Assembly (NCBI GenBank): GCA_023417515.1 | Contig: JAEZFL010000032.1 | Location: 1-19,267, forward strand | Source of the DNA: Pseudomonadota bacterium | GTDB taxonomy: Bacteria; Pseudomonadota; Alphaproteobacteria; Sphingomonadales; Sphingomonadaceae | Direction: 5' to 3' | Length of the DNA stretch: 19,267 nucleotides | Shown here: one piece after another, positions 15,276-19,267 of the stretch | Layout of the letters: every line of letters starts with the position of its first letter | Numbering within the stretch: the first letter of the stretch is position 1 | Translations under genes and position numbers: made by a program | The notes under the pieces: model-generated | Told to the model about the DNA's origin: nothing | Databases searched by the model: none | Seen by the model: only the letters and a program-made list of their open reading frames with translations

Positions 15276-15896
15276 ATGCGCCGCGCCTTCGCTTCGTCCC
15301 TCTGCCTCGCTCTGCTGCTCGCCGCCTGCGCCCGGTCGGAGGAAGCGAGCATGGTGCCGCCGGAAGGCAATCAGGGCTATAACCGCGTCGGCCAGGTCCG
15401 CACGCCGGAGCAGGACGACCGTGAGCCGTCGATCGGCCAGTGGCGCGCCTCGCTCCAGGATGAGCGCCAGGCGCTGGAATTCGGCCCCATGGGCACCGAG
15501 CCCTTGTTCAGCTTGCTGTGCGCGCCGCAGGGCGGCGCCGTGCTGCTCCAGCGCCACGGCGCGGCGTCGACCGCCGGTGCGCAGCAGGCGATGGTCGTGA
15601 CGGTCGGCGACGTCAGCGAGCGGCTGGCGGTATCCTCAGGCCTCGGCGCGATCCCGATGCAGCGCGGCGAAGTGGCGCCGACCAGCCCGATCTTCGGCCT
15701 GCTCGTCGCCTCGGCGCAGCCGATCGTCATCCGCGTCGATGACGTTCCGCCGCTGATCCTGCCGCACAGCCCCCTGGTCGGCGACTATGTGCGCGGCTGT
15801 GGCCGAGGGCAGGACTCGGCCCAGCCCGGCAACGATGTGGCCGCGAACACGACCGCCGCCGCCCCCGCGGCCAACGCGGCCGCTCCGGCGCAATGA
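15276..15896 (+). CDS. hypothetical lipoprotein
   Basis: 206 residues. Signal peptide with lipobox LAAC, cysteine at 18 (LCLALLLAAC). The mature part has a polar linker (PEGNQGYNRVGQVRTPEQDD) and a beta-rich domain with WRASLQDERQALEFGP, LFSLLCAPQGGAVLLQRHG, QAMVVTVGDVSERLAVSSG and PIVIRVDDVPPLILP, ending in an Ala/Asn/Pro-rich tail. No named family is recognised, though this arrangement recurs in sphingomonads as far as I recall. AAGGAG (15262-15267) with 8 bases to ATG 15276 is an excellent ribosome site. Its stop TGA directly abuts the stop of the convergent gene, giving TGATCA. Confidence 0.8.
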   Translation: MRRAFASSLCLALLLAACARSEEASMVPPEGNQGYNRVGQVRTPEQDDREPSIGQWRASLQDERQALEFGPMGTEPLFSLLCAPQGGAVLLQRHGAASTAGAQQAMVVTVGDVSERLAVSSGLGAIPMQRGEVAPTSPIFGLLVASAQPIVIRVDDVPPLILPHSPLVGDYVRGCGRGQDSAQPGNDVAANTTAAAPAANAAAPAQ

Positions 15897-16217
15897 TCAG
15901 ATCCGGGTCACGCAGGTCGCCGCCGACTGGGTGACGACCTCGACGATCTGCGGGTCGTCGAGCGCCTGGGCTCGGTTGAGGATCTGCACCAGCGGCTCGC
16001 CCTGCTGGCGGGCCTCGGCCATTTCCGCGGCGGTGTGGCCGAGACGGACGAGCTGCTGGGCGCTCAACCGCTCGGTCCACATCTGCGCCATGCACTGGGC
16101 CATGCCGGCCGGCACGCCGGCTTGCTCGAGATGATCCGCGACACCGGTCTCGACCACCTGGGAGCAGCCCCCCAGGGCCAGGGCCGCCAAGGCCGTCATC
16201 GTCATCGCTACGCGCAT
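15897..16217 (-). CDS. small hypothetical lipoprotein
   Basis: 106 residues. Signal peptide MRVAMTMTALAALALGGC, lipid-bearing cysteine at 18. The mature protein is helical and polar (VADHLEQAGVPAGMAQCMAQ, MWTERLSAQQLVRLGHTAAE, VVTQSAATCVTRI) with two cysteines, in AQCMA and ATCVT, that could pair. No family is recognised. GGAGGA ends 3 bases before ATG 16217, which decides for this start against a GTG six codons earlier. The gene ends exactly at the stop of the opposite lipoprotein and is divergent from the next one over about 90 bases. Confidence 0.75.
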   Translation of the reverse strand: MRVAMTMTALAALALGGCSQVVETGVADHLEQAGVPAGMAQCMAQMWTERLSAQQLVRLGHTAAEMAEARQQGEPLVQILNRAQALDDPQIVEVVTQSAATCVTRI

Positions 16218-16306
16218 CGTTCCTCCGAGCTCCACCGGCCGTTCGCCGAATCAAGGCTTGAACGAACGCGCGCGGCTTGGAAAGGGCACAAGGGAAGGGA
16301 GACGTC

Positions 16307-16819
16307 ATGACCTTGCTCCGCTTATCGGGCCTGTTGCCCGTCCTCGCCCTCGCCGCCTGCGTTCCGAGCACCCAGCGGCCGCAGCCGCAGCCGGTGGCGC
16401 CGCCGGTTCAGGTGCTTCCGCCGCGACCGCCGGTCCAGCAGCCGGCAGCGCCCACGCCGAACGTCGCCTGGATCGACGCCCCGCTCAGCGCCGGCGGGTG
16501 GACCTACCGGGGCGGCTCGGCGGCCTTCGGGCCGGCCGGCAGCCCGTCCTTCGTCGTCGCCTGCACCGGCTCGCGCATCCGTCTTGAGCGGCCCGGGGCC
16601 TCGGGCGGCATGCTCACGATCCGCACCAGCTCGGAAGCGCGCAACCTGCCGGCGACGCCGGGCAGCGGCGGGCTTGTCGCCGAGCTTGCGGCGGCGGACC
16701 CGTTGCTCGACGCGATCGCCTTCAGCCGCGGCCGCTTCTCGGTCGAGGCGCCCGGAACGGCGCGGCTCGTCATCCCCGCCTGGCCGGAGGCCGCGCGGGT
16801 GGTCGAGGAGTGCCGCTAG
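16307..16819 (+). CDS. hypothetical Pro-rich lipoprotein
   Basis: 170 residues. Signal peptide with lipobox LAAC, cysteine at 18 (LLPVLALAAC). A Pro/Gln/Val-rich linker (about residues 20-50) is followed by a domain with VAWIDAPLSAGGWTYRGGSA, SFVVACTGSRIRLERPG, MLTIRTSSEARNL and VIPAWPEAARVVEECR. One cysteine in each of VACTG and EECR may form a disulfide. I recall similar lone proteins in sphingomonads but no functional name. AGGGAAGGGAG, 6 bases from ATG 16307, is a good ribosome site. The stop is about 75 bases ahead of the promoter of the small RNA gene. Confidence 0.8.
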   Translation: MTLLRLSGLLPVLALAACVPSTQRPQPQPVAPPVQVLPPRPPVQQPAAPTPNVAWIDAPLSAGGWTYRGGSAAFGPAGSPSFVVACTGSRIRLERPGASGGMLTIRTSSEARNLPATPGSGGLVAELAAADPLLDAIAFSRGRFSVEAPGTARLVIPAWPEAARVVEECR

Positions 16820-16893
16820 AGTCGGTGGGAAAGGTCGCCCGGGAACCGGCGCGAGTTATCCACTGTTATGCCAAAATTTTTTTGAAACAAGGC

Positions 16894-16922
16894 TTGATCG
16901 CCGAATCGGTGCGAATCATACT
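16894..16922 (+). promoter_or_regulatory. sigma70-type promoter of the small RNA gene
   Basis: TTGATC (16894-16899) and CATACT (16917-16922) with a 17-base spacer match the vegetative consensus in 4 of 6 positions each. Transcription would start near 16929. A second, weaker EcfG-like pair, GGAAC (16842-16846) N17 TGTT (16864-16867), lies upstream. Confidence 0.55.
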
Positions 16923-16957
16923 GATTCCAACATCAACTGGCGAAAGGAGGTGATCCG

Positions 16958-17014
16958 ATGTCTCATGGTTCAGCAGAGAGGTCGGTCAAGTCCGTTCGGG
17001 AGACGAAAGCCTAA
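16958..17014 (+). CDS. 18-residue peptide ORF with maximal ribosome binding site
   Basis: ATG 16958 to TAA 17012-17014 encodes MSHGSAERSVKSVRETKA, a polar, basic peptide with no membrane segment. The preceding GAAAGGAGGTGATCC (16942-16956) is complementary over 15 bases to the 16S rRNA 3' end, far longer than normal sites in this window, with 7 bases from the AGGAGG core to the ATG. The same site can be covered by the downstream GATCACTTCC. The peptide may be functional or the ORF may only serve to load and park ribosomes on the RNA. Confidence 0.5.
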   Translation: MSHGSAERSVKSVRETKA

Positions 17015-17065
17015 GCTTTCCAGGTTCTTCCGGGCGATCACTTCCGATCGCTGGCCATGTAAAAG

Positions 17066-17104
17066 GGGTCGCTGGACTATTGTCCGGCGACCCTTGGCTT
17101 TTTT
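17066..17104 (+). terminator. strong intrinsic terminator (possibly bidirectional)
   Basis: GGGTCGCTGGAC (17066-17077), loop TATT, GTCCGGCGACCC (17082-17093): a 12-bp stem with one G-U pair, followed by TTGGC and six T (17099-17104). Read on the minus strand the same stem is followed by CTTTTAC, so it may also end the DUF4345 transcript coming from the right. Confidence 0.9.
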
Positions 17105-17149
17105 GGGACTTGGTTTTTTCGTAGCCCGTCCAGGCGTCCGGCTGACTCG

Positions 17150-17569
17150 TTACTGACTCGCCGTTTCGGCGATCCAGCGCCGCGCGATCCGCGCCTGCCA
17201 GAGGAGCAGCAACGGCGTCGCGCCGAGCTCCATCGCGAGCGCCAGCCGGTGCTCGACGCCGGGCGCGCCCACCTCTGCCAGCGACAGCGCCCGCGCCAGC
17301 CCGCCGACCACGACGATCAGGCCGAGCAGGCGGAATGCCGCGCCGCTCGCCTCGATGCGCGGCACGCAGGCCAGGAAGCCGATCCCGATCCCGAGCAGAA
17401 GGCCCGACAGATAGCGCATGTGGCTGTCGAGGTCGGGCGGCGGGGCGGCCGCGACTCCGCGAAGCATCGCCGGCCCTTCGATCGCGCCGGCAAGGCCCGC
17501 CGACAGCGGCACTAGGCAGGCGAGGACGATCGCGCCCTGAAGCAGCCGGCGCTCGCTCGCAAACCGCAC
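17150..17569 (-). CDS. DUF4345 family membrane protein
   Basis: 139 residues from GTG 17569, with GGGGGAG about 6 bases upstream. Four membrane helices are visible: LLQGAIVLACLVPLSAGLAG, RYLSGLLLGIGIGFLACVPR, FRLLGLIVVVGGLARALSLA and LALAMELGATPLLLLWQARI. The motif RYLSGLLLGIGIGFL...RIE followed by VVVGGLAR and a late MELxxTPLLxLWQ is characteristic of DUF4345. The function of the family is unknown. The open frame continues to 18346 across other genes and is not used. The gene is divergent from the EcfG-type operon to its right; their start regions are about 75 bases apart and overlap promoter sequence. Confidence 0.85.
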   Translation of the reverse strand: MRFASERRLLQGAIVLACLVPLSAGLAGAIEGPAMLRGVAAAPPPDLDSHMRYLSGLLLGIGIGFLACVPRIEASGAAFRLLGLIVVVGGLARALSLAEVGAPGVEHRLALAMELGATPLLLLWQARIARRWIAETASQ

Positions 17570-17587
17570 TCCGCTCTCCCCCTGGCC

Positions 17588-17613
17588 GGAACGGCACGTG
17601 CCTCCGGCTCGTT
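17588..17613 (+). promoter_or_regulatory. consensus EcfG general stress promoter
   Basis: GGAAC (17588-17592), 17 bases, CGTT (17610-17613): an exact match to the EcfG consensus. The start would be near 17620, giving a 25-base leader to ATG 17645. The spacer contains a perfect 10-bp palindrome, GGCACGTGCC (17593-17602), possibly a regulator site. Confidence 0.75.
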
Positions 17614-17644
17614 CATCCGGGCAAGGAAAGCAAGGAGACATGTC

Positions 17645-17941
17645 ATGGGCGAGAAGCAGGAACGCTTCCCCAGCAAGGCGCCGCAGGAAGATCTCATTCC
17701 CGGCAAGACCCAGAACCTGTCGTCGGCCATGCATCACGCCGATCAGGAGAAAGGCATCGACGACCGGCTCGGCGAGGATGCCGCGAACCAGCGCGGCGAG
17801 CGCGCCGGCTTCGATCCGAAGAGCGGGTCGGTGTTCGGAAGCGGCTCGAATGCCGGTGCCGGCGGCACGCCGGGCGAGGATTATGACAGCGACACGGCCG
17901 GCGGCGGCACCAAGCCCCCGGTCTCGGCGCCGCAGCGATGA
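17645..17941 (+). CDS. hydrophilic, probably disordered stress protein
   Basis: 98 residues, no hydrophobic segment, no signal peptide. Charged N-terminal half (GEKQERFPSKAPQEDLIPGK, HHADQEKGIDDRLGEDAANQ) and Gly/Ser/Pro-rich C-terminal half (GSVFGSGSNAGAGGTPGEDY). The composition, low in aromatics and rich in Gly, Asp and Glu, suggests an intrinsically disordered, heat-soluble type of protein. AAGGAG lies 7 bases before the ATG. It is the first gene behind an exact EcfG-type promoter and its TGA overlaps the next start (ATGA), so it heads a three-gene operon. No family recognised; a role in desiccation or osmotic stress is inference. Confidence 0.75.
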   Translation: MGEKQERFPSKAPQEDLIPGKTQNLSSAMHHADQEKGIDDRLGEDAANQRGERAGFDPKSGSVFGSGSNAGAGGTPGEDYDSDTAGGGTKPPVSAPQR

Positions 17942-18147
17942 GCGTCGACGAGAGCGGCGGCGGCCATCCGGTGCCGGAGAGCGAGGAAGCCCGGCATAAC
18001 GAGATTCCCGAGCATCTCGAGACCCGCAAGGGCGAGGGCGACGACGGCAAGGACGCCGCGGAGCCGACCCACCTCGTGAACCCGGACGGCGAGCCTTACG
18101 AAGGCGGCGACCTCGGCCGCGGCCCGCAAACTCACCAGGAGAAATGA
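17938..18147 (+). CDS. small acidic hydrophilic protein
   Basis: 69 residues, strongly acidic, with segments GHPVPESEEARHNEIPEHLE, KGEGDDGKDAAEPTHL and PDGEPYEGGDLGRGPQTHQ. There is no hydrophobic core, so it is probably disordered. The start overlaps the stop of the gene before, and its stop is one base from the next ATG, so all three are tightly coupled. No family recognised. It belongs to the EcfG-type operon and is likely cytoplasmic. Confidence 0.7.
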   Translation: MSVDESGGGHPVPESEEARHNEIPEHLETRKGEGDDGKDAAEPTHLVNPDGEPYEGGDLGRGPQTHQEK

Positions 18148-18148
18148 C

Positions 18149-18529
18149 ATGAGCATCACCGAACGCGAAGTGATCGAGGAGTTCCGCGATCAGCAGAAGC
18201 TCGCCCAGACCGGAGGCCGGATCATCGGCGGCGGTCCGGGGCAGTCGGATCTGGACTCGGCCGGCGGCAGCAGCGGCGCCGGCGGCTACGGCAACGCCCA
18301 GAACCAGCAATTCCATCAGGGACAGAATGAGGGGCCGGACGCCCACACCGCGCCCGGCACCAACCCCGACGGTCTGTCACGCGGCGAGCGCTTCGACGTG
18401 GAGCAGGGCGGCGGCCGCGGCCCCGACGAGCTCGAGACCACGAACGAGCTCGAGGTCGACCAGCAGGCCCACCAGGATCGCGGCCAGAGCGTCGCCGAGG
18501 AGCAGGAGGAAAGCGGCGAGCGCTCTTGA
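18149..18529 (+). CDS. Gly/Gln-rich hydrophilic protein
   Basis: 126 residues. A short helical start (MSITEREVIEEFRDQQKLAQ) is followed by a long low-complexity region rich in Gly, Gln, Asn and Asp (SAGGSSGAGGYGNAQNQQFH) and an acidic end (ELEVDQQAHQDRGQ, SVAEEQEESGERS). AGGAG is 7 bases before the ATG, overlapping the end of the previous gene. It closes the three-gene stress operon. The composition resembles hydrophilin-like proteins by eye; no family name can be given. No clear terminator follows before the next gene, 70 bases on. Confidence 0.7.
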   Translation: MSITEREVIEEFRDQQKLAQTGGRIIGGGPGQSDLDSAGGSSGAGGYGNAQNQQFHQGQNEGPDAHTAPGTNPDGLSRGERFDVEQGGGRGPDELETTNELEVDQQAHQDRGQSVAEEQEESGERS

Positions 18530-18599
18530 TCTGCATTTGGAACTGTTCCTCGCCCAAGTCGCTTGTTACGCTTCGGATACGAACAGCAGGAGACGGCTG

Positions 18600-19267
18600 A
18601 TGGCGAAGGGGCCGAAGGACAAGTCTTCCGGTAACGGCAAGAAGAGCGGGCTCGACGACGCGCAGGACGCGGCCCGCCGCGCTGCCGATGCAATTCCCGA
18701 TGCGCTTCGCGAGGCCGGCCGCCGGGCCGCCGACCTCGCCCAGAACCCGGTCGCGCGAAGCCTTCTCGCCGCCGGCCTGGTGACAGCGGCGGCGGCGCTC
18801 GCCGCCAACAAGACGGTGCGCGACACGACCCGCAAGAACATCAAGGACGCGAGCGAGGCGGCCGAGGCCGCGGCGGAAGCGGCGGCCGAGAATGCCAGCC
18901 GCATCGGCGCGGCGATCATCAACGCCGCCACCGACGCGGTCCAGCGCATGATGACGATGGGCGCGGCGGGCGCAGGCGGCCAGGCCGCCGAGTCCGGCGG
19001 CAGCTCAGCCGGGACGAGCGGCAAGTCCGCCTTGCGCCCGTCAGCCAAGCGCAGCGCCGCGAGCAAGCCGCGGAGCACCGCCAAGCCGCGCGCCGCCAAA
19101 GCGAGCTCGACCGCGTCCGGCACCAAGGCCAAGGCCGCTCCGAAGAAGCCCGGCACGGCCAAGAAGCCTGCCGCCCGAGCGACCCGGGGAAGCGCGTCGC
19201 GCAGCGGCACTGCGTCCCGCGGCGGCCGCGGCAAGAGCGGCGGCGGGTCGACCGCGCCGAGCGGCGG
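18600..19267 (+). CDS. protein with histone H1-like basic tail (partial, 3' end outside window)
   Basis: 222 codons are visible and the frame stays open at the right edge. After a basic start (MAKGPKDKSSGNGKKSG) comes an amphipathic Ala-rich helix region (AARRAADAIPDALREAGRRA), a moderately hydrophobic stretch (ARSLLAAGLVTAAAALAANK, about residues 56-75), and a long helix rich in Ala and Glu (ASEAAEAAAEAAAENASRIG). From about residue 140 a low-complexity tail of Lys, Ala, Pro, Ser and Arg follows (KPRSTAKPRAAKASS, KAAPKKPGTAKKPAARA), like the tails of AlgP, PhaF phasins and bacterial histone H1-like proteins. GGAG sits 7 bases before the ATG. A GGAAC at 18539 resembles an EcfG -35 element but its -10 is poor. 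DNA or granule binding is inference. Confidence 0.7.
   Translation, partial: MAKGPKDKSSGNGKKSGLDDAQDAARRAADAIPDALREAGRRAADLAQNPVARSLLAAGLVTAAAALAANKTVRDTTRKNIKDASEAAEAAAEAAAENASRIGAAIINAATDAVQRMMTMGAAGAGGQAAESGGSSAGTSGKSALRPSAKRSAASKPRSTAKPRAAKASSTASGTKAKAAPKKPGTAKKPAARATRGSASRSGTASRGGRGKSGGGSTAPSG

Larger units (their letters stand above)
16929..17104 (+). ncRNA. candidate structured small RNA with SD / anti-SD pair
   Basis: A compact unit of about 176 bases bounded by a promoter and a strong terminator. In order it holds: a 15-base perfect complement of the canonical 16S rRNA 3' tail (16942-16956); an 18-codon ORF (16958-17014); a perfect hairpin GAAAGC-CTAA-GCTTTC (17005-17020) with the ORF's stop codon across its loop; GATCACTTCC (17036-17045), a near copy of the 16S tail able to pair over ten bases (one G-U) with 16946-16955; a competing hairpin GCGATC-ACTTCC-GATCGC (17034-17051); and the terminator. 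No gene is read through from it. The product may be the RNA itself, the peptide, or both. Family unknown to me. Confidence 0.65.

Noticed and set aside
15891..15900. Palindromic TGATCA at the junction of two convergent stops
   Set aside because: It arises simply from abutting TGA codons on opposite strands; there is no stem or T-tract for a shared terminator.
16856..16864. TTATCCACT, one change from a DnaA box
   Set aside because: It is a single copy without a cluster, AT-rich unwinding region or origin genes nearby; most likely chance.
18539..18562. EcfG-like promoter before the gene at 18600
   Set aside because: GGAAC is followed at the right distance only by CGCT or GCTT, and it is part of a small palindrome GGAACTGTTCC, so the match is not good enough to list as a promoter.

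Overview
The window is high-GC DNA from an alphaproteobacterium, most likely a member of the Sphingomonadales. The pointers are an EipA/DUF1134 envelope protein, a TIGR02186 protein coupled to a TauE/SafE exporter, a DUF4345 protein, many short lipoproteins, and GGAAC-N16/17-CGTT promoters of the type read by the alphaproteobacterial general stress sigma factor EcfG. The placement rests on gene families and style, not on a marker gene. Most genes are short housekeeping or envelope genes. No insertion sequence, phage gene or CRISPR array was seen.

Layout. 1-2.2 kb (minus): start of a HerA-like ATPase that runs off the left edge, then the TauE/SafE exporter translationally coupled to the TIGR02186 protein. 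2.2-2.9 kb (plus): a small membrane protein directly behind an EcfG-type promoter, and a YnfA-family protein. 2.9-4.3 kb (minus): QueG and the fluoride channel CrcB, overlapping. 4.4-6.6 kb (plus): a NatAB-like ABC exporter. 6.6 kb: tRNA-Ser(GCU) on the minus strand. 6.9-7.6 kb: EipA. 7.9-8.75 kb (minus): a row of very small genes around a cold-shock protein. 8.9-11.3 kb (minus): an NfrB-like glycosyltransferase and a probable outer-membrane partner. 11.6-16.8 kb: six lipoproteins, one of them an S41 protease with an intact Ser-Lys-Gln set, interrupted by a MerR-family regulator that diverges from a tiny cysteine-rich, metallothionein-like peptide. 16.8-17.1 kb: a compact RNA gene with its own promoter and terminator. 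17.15-17.6 kb (minus): DUF4345 protein. 17.6-18.5 kb (plus): a three-gene operon of disordered hydrophilic proteins behind a consensus EcfG promoter. From 18.6 kb: a protein with a Lys/Ala/Pro-rich, histone H1-like tail, cut by the window edge.

Two things stand out. First, the RNA near 16.93-17.10 kb carries a 15-nt perfect complement to the canonical 16S rRNA 3' tail as its ribosome binding site, an 18-codon ORF, and further on a 10-nt copy (one change) of the 16S tail that can fold back on that same site; a strong terminator follows at once and no gene lies downstream. Second, a MerR-type promoter with a 16-bp dyad in its long spacer drives a 30-residue peptide with eight cysteines in four CxC pairs, the regulator being divergent and lacking the first metal-site cysteine of MerR. 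A recurring general-stress signature (two exact EcfG-type promoters and two weaker look-alikes) links several of the hypothetical genes.
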